Positions 33,980 to 43,637 of a DNA stretch of 64,000 nucleotides are shown here, one piece after another. The stretch covers positions 122,295-186,294 of the forward strand of contig NZ_JAOOPY010000004.1 of the NCBI RefSeq assembly GCF_025486315.1, read 5' to 3'. The stretch is from Variovorax sp. N23. GTDB lineage: Bacteria; Pseudomonadota; Gammaproteobacteria; Burkholderiales; Burkholderiaceae_C. The position numbers and the translations under genes were made by a program. A model generated the notes under the pieces. That model was not told the origin of the DNA, ran no database searches, and saw nothing but the letters and a program-made list of their open reading frames with translations. Position 1 is the first letter of the stretch, and every line of letters starts with the position of its first letter.

Positions 33980-34644
33980 TCAATTAAATGAACCCCGTAA
34001 CCCTTTGTCGAGGACAGGACTTGTCAATTCGCGCGTCTCGCTGGCCCCCAGCCTGCTCCACGACTCTACAAACCCGTCGAAGGCATCCGGCAAGGGCTGG
34101 AACCGCTCCGCACCGCCTTCCAGTTGGCACAAGGCGTAGCAGGTCGCCTCTCGCGTGGACAGTTGTTCAGGCCCACGGGCCTTGCGGATGCGGTAGCGCG
34201 AAGGCGGCAGGTTGCGCAGGGCCAAGCGGGGCAAATGTTGCAGTGGCGGGCTTTGGCAGAGTCTCTTTTGGCTTTTGCGCCAGGCCGTCCAGCACGACCA
34301 GGCGCAGGCGCGACTGGGCTTGCGGCCACTCGGGTGGTAGCGGCGATGGGACCCGCAGGTCCGGGGCGGTATCGCGCGGACTGTCCGGATACAGCAGCAG
34401 CGTGTGCTTGCTGTCAATCGGGCAGACTGGCGCGGCAAATGCCTCACCCACCACCAAGCGACAGTCCGCCAAGCTGAGGTGCAGCAGGTGGGCACTGCCT
34501 TTGGCCTGGTAGACCTCCAGCGGGTGCCGCAGCACCACTACCTCTACCGCGTGGGCTGTGGGCGCGACCCAGCGGCAAATGCAGGCGGCGGAGCGGGCGC
34601 AGGCACGCGGTGCACTGGGGGCGTGCGACTGAAGCGGCGGACAT
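33980..34644 (-). pseudogene. DTW-domain tRNA-uridine aminocarboxypropyltransferase, frameshifted
   Basis: Read from ATG 34644, three frames are needed to follow one protein: QCTACLRPLRR, then CICRWVAPTAHAVEVVVLRH and PLEVYQAKGSAHLLHLSL with LVVLDG, then RKSQKRLCQSP with PRLALRNLPPSRYRIRKARG and LSTREATCYALCQLEGG. DTW proteins install acp3U in tRNA. The second break removes two bases exactly inside the signature Asp-x-Thr-Trp (GACGGC-CTGG where GACGGCACCTGG is expected), destroying the motif. The first break near 34590 is one base gained or two lost. Non-functional as sequenced. Confidence 0.8.
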
Positions 34645-34890
34645 GGCTGGATTTTTAGTCAGCGCACCTGGCAAGACGGTGCGTGGAAGGGGCTGTCGCT
34701 CAGCCTTGGCGCGACGACTGGCAGCTTTGGACAAGGTCGCAAGACCGCTTCGGGCGGCTGTACACCATCCGCTAAAGCGGAAGCACGGGCTCATCAAGCC
34801 AGCCAGCGACGTCCACCTCCGAACCTCGGCTTTAGCTTAAATTGTCGTCTAGGGCCTTCGCTCAAAATGCGCCCAGCCGCCATCTGGTTC

Positions 34891-36907
34891 TCAGGAGCCG
34901 TATCTCCTACCGAGCCGCTCCAGAATTGCCCGGGCAAGCTCCGACATGGCAAACGGTTTGGTCAGGACTGGCGCGGAGCTCGACACGAGCGCATCAGACT
35001 GTCCACCGGTTATCAGAATGACCGGCAGCTCTGGACGTTCAATGGAAAGCCAACTCGCAAAGGCATCGCCTGATACTCCTGGCATTGCCACGTCTGCGAT
35101 GACCAAATCGACCTGATTCAGTGGTTGCTTGATGTGGGCCTCGGCATCCTGCGCCGAACTCATCTCAGAAACTCGATAGCCGAGCTCTCTGAGATAGGCC
35201 GCCAAGGTGTGGCGCGAGGTCATCGTCATCCACCAGTACAATCGTGGCGTTGCCGTGTAGCCTGTGGTCCACGGGCTCGTCGGTGGTCAGAGCTCCATGG
35301 TCGTCGGCGGCTTCAGCCATCGGAAGAAGGATTGTGGCTGTGGTCCCGGAGCCCAGCGTGCTTTCCAAAACGAAGCTCCCCCCCGCAGCCTGCGCGAATG
35401 CGTGCACCATGGGCAAGCCCAGCCCGGTGCCGCCGTTATCGCCCTTGGTGCTGAAGAATGGTTCTCGCGCACGCGCCAACGTTCCTTGCGACATCCCTGA
35501 GCCAGTGTCTTGGACCGAGACGCCAACCATGACGCGCGGAGCAAGCATGGTAAGGTGTCCCTCATTCGGTTCCTCGGTCACTTTGAAGGTAAGCACCCCC
35601 CCAGTAGGCATCGCGTCACGGGCATTGATGACGAGGTTCAACAGAGCCACCTCGAGCTGATACGCGTCGACGAGCACGCAAGCAGAGTTCAGACTCTCCA
35701 ATACAACTTGGACACGCGACCCCGCAGCAACCCGGAAGAAGTCCAGACAGTCTCGAAGAAGGTCGCCCAGATTTACAACTCTCGTCGCGGGCGCATGCAC
35801 CTTGGAGATATCCATAAGCTGCCGAACCAGGCTTGCCGCACGGTTGACGGCTTGCTGACCACGCTCCGCCAAGGAGCGCGAACGCTCTTCCGCGGTCGTC
35901 AACTTCAGAACCTGGAGCGCACCGGTCAGCGCGGACAGCACGTTGTTGAAGTCGTGCGAAATGCCTGCTGTCATAGTGCCCACCGCCTCCAAGGCCCTTG
36001 CTCTGGTAAATGCAGCCTCCAATGTGCGAGTTCGCTGGGTCGCCGTAGCGAGCGCGGCTTCGAGCTCGTCGATTCGCCTGTCTTGCTCTAGCGGACGCCC
36101 GTCACGATGGAGCGCTGTAATGTCTCGTGCGGTCCCAAGTAGCCCAACAATCTTTCCTTGCTCATCGCGCTCGACTGTGCACCGCGACTCCAGCCAGCCC
36201 CGCCGCCCGCTTGAATGGAAAAACTCCAACTCCAGTACGTATGGGTCGCCAAACGCCAGGGCTCGCAGCACAGCCTGTTCCAAGCGCAGCCAGCTCGACG
36301 TCGGGAATAGGCTGGAATGCTCCGCATAGTTTGGGGGCAGCATCGCAGGGTTGAGGCCAAAAAGCTCGTAGAGCTGGTCCGACCACGTCATGATGTCGGT
36401 GTCGACCTCCCAGTGCCAGCTCCCAGTTTCGGCAAGGCGCTGAGCATCTTTCAACGCTGCTTCGGTCCGCTGCAACAAACCGCTGACGTGCTTGAGTTCC
36501 CCAACCTGGCGTTTGAGGCCTTCACGTTCTTCAAACAGCGCGGAGACGTCAGTCACTTCGACAACGAAGCCGGCCACGCGACCATCGACGAAGTGAGGAA
36601 TGTACGAGGCCAGTGACGGTCGGTTGACTCCGCCTGGCCCGGGCACTAAGCGCTCGAAGCGCTGCGGCTCACCTCTGAGGGCGCCCAAGATGTACGGCTC
36701 GTTCAGTGCGAACAGGGTGGGCCCGAGCAGGTCCTTGAGAGAGGAGCCGAAAAGCGATATGCCAGTGACGCCGAACCAGCTCTCGTAGGCCTTGTTTGCG
36801 AAACGGCACTGAAGGTCGGTATCCCAATACGCGAGCATCGATGGCACGCTCTCAAGGATGGCCCAAATGGGGTCCGAGAACTTCCATTCGGAATCTGCAA
36901 CTTGCAT
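34891..36907 (-). pseudogene. Hybrid sensor histidine kinase (PAS-PAS-HisKA-HATPase-REC), frameshifted before REC
   Basis: From ATG 36907: PAS domain 1 (about 10-125, MLAYWDTDLQCRFANKAYES), a coiled linker, PAS/PAC domain 2 (about 150-275, ETGSWHWEVDTDIMTWSDQL), a second coil, HisKA with the phospho-His in GISHDFNNVLSAL, N box NLVINARDAMP, G boxes QDTGSGMS and GGTGLGLPMV. A receiver domain follows (ATIVLVDDDDL), but near 35210 two bases are missing (CTCGCGCCAC against CTCGCGCGCCAC), and the rest of the receiver, with its phospho-Asp in LVIADVAMPG and Lys in VLTKPF, lies in another frame (to 34891). No transmembrane helices: a cytoplasmic sensor. The kinase core could still be made without a working receiver. 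Confidence 0.85.
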
Positions 36908-37163
36908 GGTGTCACGCTCCAATCTTGCGAATGAGCTGCGACACCCAGTGGCGGCGCCGACAGTCGCTTGGGATAGTCTATCCATCGCCCCGACAGAAAA
37001 TCCTTGAGTCAAATCAAGAATACAGGAGGTTCCATCAAGTTTTCCCTGCGCCTTGTTCAGCCAGCGTTCAGACTTTATTTCCTCTGGGCGACACCTGCGC
37101 ATACCGCGCTTTTGGAAACTCTCCGAAGAGGTCCGGTCTTGGCTGCATGCGGGCGGCCACGTC

Positions 37164-37463
37164 TTAGCGCCATTCCGGATTCAAAAGGTCGATGCCAGCG
37201 CCTTTGCACTTTATCCATGGGCCGCTCGGGTGCCCATCGCCATTCCATTGGAGCAGCGCAGCGCGTGCGTCTGCATCGTGCTCGAAGCAATAGCGACGCT
37301 GGTAGCCTGCGGCATCGAGGCCCACCACCAGAGCCGTAGTGAAGTTGAATCGCTTGATGCCGCAGACCTCACGGCCAAGAGTTCGCAGGTCCGAGTAGCC
37401 GGCGGCGACAAGCATCGAGGTCAAGTCCGAGCTTCGGCTCTTCGAGGTCGCAAAGGTGGGCAT
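37164..37463 (-). CDS. Conserved protein of unknown function
   Basis: 99 residues from ATG 37463 (MPTFATSKSRSSDL). It looks like a genuine small soluble protein: GYSDLRTLGREVCGIKRFNF, ALVVGLDAAGYQRRYCFEHD and GPWIKCKGAGIDLLNPEW form well-ordered mixed alpha-beta segments. I have the impression of a conserved family carried on plasmids and islands, but I cannot name a domain. Flanked by the damaged histidine kinase and an IS30 remnant. Confidence 0.55.
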   Translation of the reverse strand: MPTFATSKSRSSDLTSMLVAAGYSDLRTLGREVCGIKRFNFTTALVVGLDAAGYQRRYCFEHDADARAALLQWNGDGHPSGPWIKCKGAGIDLLNPEWR

Positions 37464-37580
37464 GATTTGAGAATACACGGTGCTCGCACTCCTTCGGGAG
37501 CTTGACCGCGACGCCGTCCGCTCGTGGCCGATCAGCGCCTCTCGGCAGTGAGCTGTCTACGACGGCAATCGCTGGCGGAT

Positions 37581-38266
37581 TCAACCAGTCGATGCAACGG
37601 TCAGGCCGAACATCTCAGCCGGCGTGTGGAAGCCGAGGGTCTTTCTCGGCCTTTCATTCAATTGTCGCGCCAATGCGTTGAGCTTGGCTTGTGAGTAGCT
37701 CGAGATGTCGACGCCCTTTGGAAGGTACTGCCTGAGCAAGCCGTTCGTATTCTCGTTGCTGCCACGTTGCCAAGGGCTTCGTGGATCACAGAAGTAGACC
37801 TGAATGACAGTGGCGAGCGTGAAGCGCTTTTGGCCGGCCATCTCGTTGCCTCGATCCCACGTCAGCGATTTGTAGAGCTCTTGAGGGAGTTTTCGAGCCT
37901 TCTTGATCAACGCGTTGACGACCGTTTCGGTGTCCTTGCCGTCCACCTTCACCAGCATGACGTACCGCGTCTGGCGTTCAACCAGTGTGGTGATCTGGCT
38001 GTTGTGGCTACCGAAGACCAGGTCTCCCTCCCAGTGGCCTGGTACTGCGCGATCCTCCACCGATGCGGGCCGCTCGCTGATCGAGACAGCGCCAACGATC
38101 TGTCCATGGATCGGTCTTTTGCGTGTGATGCCGGGATCGGCGCATGCCGCGTGTCTGTCTCAAATGCTGCAGCAATTCCTTCTTCAAGGCGCCACGCGCC
38201 GAGCTCGTGCCGCCGCACGGCTACCTCTTGAATGAAGAGGCTGCGGTAGATGGTCTCGTGTGACAC
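37581..38266 (-). pseudogene. IS30-family transposase remnant, frameshifted and 5'-truncated
   Basis: The C-terminal 159 codons form a good IS30 integrase core: PGHWEGDLVFGSHNSQITTL (first Asp), SLTWDRGNEMAG (second Asp), CDPRSPWQRGSNENTNGLLR (Glu), LNERPRKTLGFHTP. Upstream, SHETIYRSLFIQ and the following linker lie in other frames, and the N-terminal helix-turn-helix domain is missing: at about 38266 the sequence becomes part of a LysR gene. A dead element that interrupted that gene. Confidence 0.8.
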
Positions 38267-38284
38267 GGGGTGGCTCTCGTCGCA

Positions 38285-38809
38285 TGGATAAGTAGCCGGC
38301 GGGAAGGACGCAGTGAAGAGCTTCCTGCAACAGGAACTCGTATTCGACGATCTGCGTCCGGCTCGGGACGTAGAGAAGCATCACATGGACTTTGCCCGCC
38401 TGAAGCCAACTGACTACTTCGTGGCCGAATCCCTCTATTACCTGCAGACGTGCGCGTGGAAATCTGGCGCGGAGTGCGTGTGTTACCGGCTCGAAGCAAA
38501 CCTGTGCAATGGTTGGCTGGGCTGCCACGACGATCCTCGATGGGCCCTCTACAGCCATGTCGGCGGCGGCGCGGCGAGTGCGTTGAGTGCATCGACAAAC
38601 TTCGTGGTTTCCTCAAGCAGAGGTGCTTCCGCATCGCTGAATACCATCCTCCGGCCGCTCCGGTGAAACAGCTTTACCCCTGCATCCTGCTCCAGGCGGC
38701 CAATGTGTCGCGTCAGTGTGGATGGCTCCATGCCCAATTCACCGGCACTGCCCGATATGCTTCCCCTGTGCGCGACGGTATAGAAAATCTCAAGAGAGTT
38801 GGCGTCCAT
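38285..38809 (-). pseudogene. LysR-family regulator, frameshifted and truncated by IS30 remnant
   Basis: ATG 38809 starts a normal LysR winged helix: MDANSLEIFYTVAHRGSISG, GMEPSTLTRHIGRLEQDAGV, KLFHRSGRRM. Near 38555 the frame shifts, and the ligand-binding domain continues as PSRIVVAAQPTIAQV, FPRARLQVIEGFGHE, HCVLPAGYLS before meeting the IS30 remnant at about 38285. The last part of the ligand-binding domain is lost. It probably once regulated the hydroxyacid oxidase gene to its right. Confidence 0.8.
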
Positions 38810-38903
38810 CGGTTCACTTTGACTTCGGGCCGCTGTTCTTCACTGCACCGGCAAGCTGGGCCAACGCGAATTCAGCATGCAGACCCCGAGTGCGGCTGGC
38901 GGG

Positions 38904-40061
38904 TCATGCAGTGGGCCGCACGAACGAGTCATCGAGCTCTTCGAGTTTGTTGATCCCGAGCAAGGCCATATTGCGTTGAATCTCTGTCTGCATGATGCCG
39001 AGGGCATGACGCACGCCAGGGGCACCGGCGGTAGCGGCTGCATAGTTGAAAGAGCGGCCGATAAAAACACAGCGAGCTCCCAAGGAGAGCGCCTTCAGAA
39101 CGTCGGTGCCACGCCGGAAACCGCTATCGACCATCACGGTCAATGCTGGCGCAGCTTTGGTGATCTCGCCGAGTGTTCTGAGCGGTGAGATGGATCCATC
39201 CATCTGCCGGCCGCCATGGTTCGAAACAATGATGCCGTCGACACCGAGGTCTTGGGCAATCAAAGCGTCCTGACAACGCAGGATCCCCTTGACTACGAGC
39301 GGACCTTTCCAAAGGTCACGTACCATTTTGAGATGAGCCCAGGAGAGATGATCGCGCGCCTGGAAGTCCCGTTCGACTGTCGCGGCCAGGATCGGCGCAC
39401 CGCGCTCGGCACGCCAGTTCTCGAAGTGCGGCATGCCGTGATTGGCCAGCGTGCGCAGGAACGTCCCAATCAACCAACGCGGATGACTAAGCCCGTCCCA
39501 TGCGAGCCTGGTACTCGGGCGTAGCGGCGTCGAAAAGCCGTTGCGGGCGTAGCGTTCGGGATTAACCTGCACAGGCAGGTCGACTGTGATGACCAATGTG
39601 CGGAAGCCTGCCTTAGCAACCCGGTGAATCAGGGCCTCTATGCGCGATGCGTCCCCCGGCATGTACGCCTGGAACCAGGTGCCAGGCGCGGCCTTGGCGA
39701 CGTCTTCCATTGGAATCAACGAGGCGCCGCTCATGATAGCGGGAACCTGGCATTCTTCGGCTACCTTCGCCAGCACCAAGTCGCCGCGGTAGCACCACAT
39801 TGCAGCGAGGCCAACGGGCGATATGCCGACCGGCGATCTGTATGGTTGGCCGAAGAGCTCGATGGACTGCGTCCGGTTCGCTACGCCCTCGAGCATGCGA
39901 GGAACGAAGGAAAAGTCGTTGAACGCCTTGCGATTGTTGCGCAAGGACTGCTCGTCGTCCGCGCCATTGGCTATGTAGCTGAAGAGTTGGCGCGGCAAGC
40001 GCTTGCGTGCAGGGGCCTCGAAATCGTCGAGAGCGTATACGCGCCTGAGGTTATAGGTCAT
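38904..40061 (-). CDS. FMN-dependent alpha-hydroxy acid dehydrogenase/oxidase
   Basis: 385 residues, the normal length of the LldD/glycolate oxidase/mandelate dehydrogenase family. FMN barrel motifs: FSYIANGADDEQSLRNNRKA at the N-terminus, PVGISPVGLAAMWCYRGDL, FQAYMPGD, the FMN-phosphate region and the active-site His-Arg in SNHGGRQMDG, followed by DSGFRRGTDVLKALSLGA. It oxidises an L-2-hydroxy acid to the 2-oxo acid; the substrate is unknown. It precedes a CoA-transferase gene on the same strand (102-base gap), suggesting a shared organic acid pathway. Confidence 0.92.
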   Translation of the reverse strand: MTYNLRRVYALDDFEAPARKRLPRQLFSYIANGADDEQSLRNNRKAFNDFSFVPRMLEGVANRTQSIELFGQPYRSPVGISPVGLAAMWCYRGDLVLAKVAEECQVPAIMSGASLIPMEDVAKAAPGTWFQAYMPGDASRIEALIHRVAKAGFRTLVITVDLPVQVNPERYARNGFSTPLRPSTRLAWDGLSHPRWLIGTFLRTLANHGMPHFENWRAERGAPILAATVERDFQARDHLSWAHLKMVRDLWKGPLVVKGILRCQDALIAQDLGVDGIIVSNHGGRQMDGSISPLRTLGEITKAAPALTVMVDSGFRRGTDVLKALSLGARCVFIGRSFNYAAATAGAPGVRHALGIMQTEIQRNMALLGINKLEELDDSFVRPTA

Positions 40062-40162
40062 GACATGAAGGAAGCGTGAATTGAGAGCGCTTGGCGCGCG
40101 GAGCCGGTGACTGCATCAAGGCGAGTGGCGGCCGCGAACGCGTGGCGGAGTGCGTCCAGATT

Positions 40163-41368
40163 TCATATCACCCGATGCTCGATGAGGACGTCAATGTCAG
40201 AAGAGGGCAGATCAAGCCATTCACGCAAGACTTCTGCGCTGTGTTCGCCGAGAAGGGGCGGGGCAGTCCAGCCCTCGGAAACATCGAACGCTGAGAACTT
40301 CGTCGAGGGACCAATCTGCGCCAACGTGCCGTACGAAGGGTGCGAGACCGCGGTTTGCATGCCGCGATGCTGGACTTGGGGCATGGCGAATACCTGATCG
40401 ATGTTGTTGACCGGAGAGCATGGAACTTTGGCTGCAGACAAGCGCTCGAGCAGGTCGGCTGTACGGTGCTTACGCACTTCGGGGTCGATCAGGCTGTAGA
40501 GTTCGTCGCGGTTCGTAATGCGTCCTTCAAGATTTGAGAAGCGTAGGTCCGAGATGAGATCTGCTCTGCCGAGCACCCCCATGAAGGCTTCCCAAATATT
40601 CTGGTACGCAGCTCCAATGACCGCATGCCCGTCGGCGGTTTCAAAGGCCTTGTAAGGAACCTGTTGTGCGTGTTCGGAGCCCCACTTGACCGGGTTGTTG
40701 CGGGTGAGCAGGAATTCCAGGCCGGCATTGGCCAAGAAGGCGACTTCGCCTTCCAGCAAGCTGGTCTCTACCTTCTGACCATTGCCTGACTGCAGAAGCT
40801 GGATATACGCTGCAAGGATGCCGGAATAGCAGTTCATGCCAGCAACGATGTCGAAGGCTGATGTACCAAGCTTGATTGGTTCGCCGTGACGCTCGCCGGT
40901 GATGCTCATGTATCCGCCGATGGCCTGGATCGTGAGGTCGAAGGCGCCCAGGTTCATGTCCGGGCCCGTGGCACCCATCCCGGATATCGACGCGTAGATC
41001 ACCTTGGGGTTGTGGGCTGAGATGGCTTCGTAGCCGATTCCAAGACGCCCCATCACATCGGGCCGGAAATTCTCGACGATGACGTCTGCCTTCTTGCAGA
41101 GGCTGCTGGCGACCTTCTTGCCCTCGGCCTGACTCATGTCTAGGGTGAGCGAGCGCTTGTTCCTGTTCGCCGCGAGATAGGTGATTCCCATCCCGTGGTG
41201 AAACGGAGGACCCTGTCGGCGGAGCGGGTCGCCTTCGCCAGGAATCTCTACTTTTACGACATCGGCGCCGAGATCGGCGAGCAGCATCGTGCAGTACGGC
41301 CCCGCAAAGACGCGTGTGAAATCAATGACCTTGAGGCCTGCGAGGGGTTTGGGGGAGAGGGGTGTCAC
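40163..41368 (-). CDS. CaiB/BaiF class III CoA-transferase
   Basis: About 401 residues with GTG 41368 as start (VTPLSPKPLAGLKVIDFTRV); the start is uncertain as the frame is open further upstream. Family features: FAGPYCTMLLADLGADVVKV, the AANRNKRSLTLDM block, NFRPDVMGRLGIGYE, and the catalytic Asp in LGAFDLTIQAIGGYM. It moves CoA between organic acids to activate a substrate for the acyl-CoA dehydrogenase encoded nearby (inference). Divergent from the Bug receptor gene. Confidence 0.92.
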   Translation of the reverse strand: MTPLSPKPLAGLKVIDFTRVFAGPYCTMLLADLGADVVKVEIPGEGDPLRRQGPPFHHGMGITYLAANRNKRSLTLDMSQAEGKKVASSLCKKADVIVENFRPDVMGRLGIGYEAISAHNPKVIYASISGMGATGPDMNLGAFDLTIQAIGGYMSITGERHGEPIKLGTSAFDIVAGMNCYSGILAAYIQLLQSGNGQKVETSLLEGEVAFLANAGLEFLLTRNNPVKWGSEHAQQVPYKAFETADGHAVIGAAYQNIWEAFMGVLGRADLISDLRFSNLEGRITNRDELYSLIDPEVRKHRTADLLERLSAAKVPCSPVNNIDQVFAMPQVQHRGMQTAVSHPSYGTLAQIGPSTKFSAFDVSEGWTAPPLLGEHSAEVLREWLDLPSSDIDVLIEHRVI

Positions 41369-41685
41369 ACTTGATCCATAAGGCGGGGTCACGGCCCGAA
41401 ACGGGAACCGAGCGTCGATTCTGAGTCTGGACCCCTTCTTGGTAAAGCGACCAAGGCGCACTGGATCATGAGTCAGGCGCATCAACCTTTTGCCCGCAAG
41501 CCCGCGCCGCAAGGGCGATTATGTGAGGGCGATGGGGGCGCCATCGTGAGTCATGATTTGTACTCATGAACCCGCAACTTCAGGTCGCTTGCCTCCAGGA
41601 GCAGCAGGCCATGAGAATTCCTGCCGGAGACGATGCCCCGGTCCACTGGGTCACCACAACTTTCAGACGAAGCAGGAAAAACCAC
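41369..41685. promoter_or_regulatory. Divergent region between CoA-transferase and Bug receptor genes
   Basis: 317 bases separating divergent starts, so both promoters should lie here. No coding frame with family features; the open frames are extensions of the two flanking genes. No clear T-N11-A site was identified for the nearby LysR protein. Confidence 0.4.
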
Positions 41686-42657
41686 ATGATCGAGACAACG
41701 CGACGCACGCTGCTAGCCATGGCCGCCGCCGTGCCGACTGGACTTTGGGCTCAGAGTCCGCAATGGCCTTCCAAACCCATCCGGATAGTTCACGGCTTCT
41801 CCGCCGCCGCAGCGACAGACACTTTTGCACGCGGCGTTGGCGAACTCATCACCGCCGCCACCAAGCAAGCCTGCTTTGTGGAATCCAAACCCGGTGCAGG
41901 CGGCGTGATCGGCACCGAGTTTGTGGCGAAGGCGGCGCCCGACGGCTATATCCTTTACCTAGGTACCGCCGGCACAAACGCGATCAACGCGTCGCTGTAC
42001 AAGAAACTGCCCTACGACATCCTGAAGGACTTTGCCCCAATCACCAACATGGGCGACATCCCCAACGTGCTGGTGGTGAACAAGGATCTGCCCGTGAAAG
42101 ACACGAAGTCTTTCATCGACTATTTGAAGGGTAAGGCCGGCGAATTGAACTATGGTACCAGCGGTAACGGAACGTCCATGCACCTGGCGGCGGAGCAATT
42201 CATGAATGTGTCCGGAACCAAGATGATTCACGTCCCGTATCGCCAGTCTTCCGCGGCTGTGACGGATCTGATGGGCGGGCAGATTCAGCTCATGTTCCAC
42301 CAAGTGCCCGCGGTACTGGAACTGATCAAATCCGGTCAGATCCGCGCGCTGGCGGTGACTTCGAAATCGCGTGTTTCGGTTCTGCCGGAAGTGCCCACGG
42401 TGGCCGAGGCGGGATACCCAGGTTTTGAATCGATTACCTGGTATGCGTTGTTCGCACCGGCTGGAACACCGGCCGACATCATCAACAAGATCAACTCCAT
42501 TGTAACGGACGGTCTGCGCAAAGATTTTGGCAAGAGGCTGGCAGACCTGGGAGTTGTCGTTCGGCCGTCTACCCCTGAAGAGCTCAAGCAGACCGTCGTG
42601 AAGGATTCCGACTACTGGGGCAAGATCGTACGCCGCCTGAACATCACTCTCGATTGA
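41686..42657 (+). CDS. Bug/TctC-family periplasmic receptor
   Basis: 323 residues from ATG 41686 (AGGA ten bases upstream). The N-terminal signal resembles a Tat signal (ETTRRTLLAMAAAVPTG, cleaved near WAQS). Family blocks: WPSKPIRIVHGFSAAAATDT, ESKPGAGGVIGTEFVAKAAP, LNYGTSGNGTSMHLAAEQFM, MIHVPYRQSSAAVTDLMGGQ, and VPTVAEAGYPGFE. The usual GG in the first loop (FAAGGPTD) is replaced by SAAAATD. These proteins bind carboxylates; no TctAB membrane genes are nearby. It probably senses or captures the substrate of this cluster. Confidence 0.9.
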   Translation: MIETTRRTLLAMAAAVPTGLWAQSPQWPSKPIRIVHGFSAAAATDTFARGVGELITAATKQACFVESKPGAGGVIGTEFVAKAAPDGYILYLGTAGTNAINASLYKKLPYDILKDFAPITNMGDIPNVLVVNKDLPVKDTKSFIDYLKGKAGELNYGTSGNGTSMHLAAEQFMNVSGTKMIHVPYRQSSAAVTDLMGGQIQLMFHQVPAVLELIKSGQIRALAVTSKSRVSVLPEVPTVAEAGYPGFESITWYALFAPAGTPADIINKINSIVTDGLRKDFGKRLADLGVVVRPSTPEELKQTVVKDSDYWGKIVRRLNITLD

Positions 42658-42672
42658 GACGCAGTGAGAGGC

Positions 42673-43560
42673 TTAGGAGGACTGCCCGGTCAGCCATCTT
42701 CGGAAGACTTCGATCTTCGGGTCGTTTCGCTTCTCGGGCGGGTACACGAGGCAATAGGCGTCCCGACTCTTGTGGCTGCCATCGAAAGGCACGATCAAGC
42801 GCCCCTCGGCCAAGTCATCCTTGACCAGCATTCTTGGAAGCAATGCGATGCCCAGTCCGCCGATCGCGGCCTGCATCATCATGTAGAAGTGCTCGAATCG
42901 GGGGCCGGACCAAGCGTTATATGGAGAAACGCCCCTCGTCTCCATCCAGTCATGCCAGAGATGGGGCCGGGTACTTTGCTGCAGCAAGACATGCAGGGCC
43001 AGATCCTTGGCATTGCGTATGGGTGGGCGGACATTAGCGTAGCTCAAAGAGCACACTATGTCCACGTCGTCACCCATCAATCGGTCAGAGAGGACGCCAG
43101 GCCAGTCGTTGTTTCCGTAGTGGATCGCCGCATCGATCGATTCCGTGGAAAAGTCAAACGGCTTGGCCCGCGTCACAAGGTTGATGACAATTTGCGGATT
43201 GAGCTTATAAAAGTCTGCCAAGCGGGGGATGAGCCACTTTGTCGCAAACGCCGGCGGTGTTGCCAGCACCAACATGCCTCCCCGGCCCCGGTGCGCAAGC
43301 AAGTTTACGGTGGCTTCCTGCATCTGCTCCAAAGCACTGCGAATCTCGATCAAGTAGCTGCGGCCAACCTCAGTGAGCACCAGGCGTTGCTTGACGCGCT
43401 GAAACAGCAATACCCCGAGGTATTCCTCCATGGTGCGTATCTGTCGACTGACCGCGCTCTGCGTGAGATGAAGTTCCTCCGCCGCTTTGGTAAAGCTCAT
43501 GTGGCGGGCCGCGGCCTCGAAGGTTCTCAGTGCAGCGAGAGAGGGAAGTTGCCAAGTCAT
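42673..43560 (-). CDS. LysR-family transcriptional regulator (GcvA-like)
   Basis: 295 residues. N-terminal winged helix LRTFEAAARHMSFTKAAEEL, HLTQSAVSRQIRTMEEYLGV, LLFQRVKQRLVLTEVG; the effector domain begins near residue 92 (GGMLVLATPPAFATKWLIPR) as in GcvA-type regulators. Convergent with the Bug receptor gene and divergent from the flavoprotein gene 77 bases away, whose promoter it probably controls. Intact. Confidence 0.94.
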   Translation of the reverse strand: MTWQLPSLAALRTFEAAARHMSFTKAAEELHLTQSAVSRQIRTMEEYLGVLLFQRVKQRLVLTEVGRSYLIEIRSALEQMQEATVNLLAHRGRGGMLVLATPPAFATKWLIPRLADFYKLNPQIVINLVTRAKPFDFSTESIDAAIHYGNNDWPGVLSDRLMGDDVDIVCSLSYANVRPPIRNAKDLALHVLLQQSTRPHLWHDWMETRGVSPYNAWSGPRFEHFYMMMQAAIGGLGIALLPRMLVKDDLAEGRLIVPFDGSHKSRDAYCLVYPPEKRNDPKIEVFRRWLTGQSS

Positions 43561-43637
43561 GAGCGTCAGCTTTCAGGTCAGCTGTCGATCATAAGGTCGT
43601 ACCGGAAGGCACAACACAGCCCGAATGAGGGAATCAA

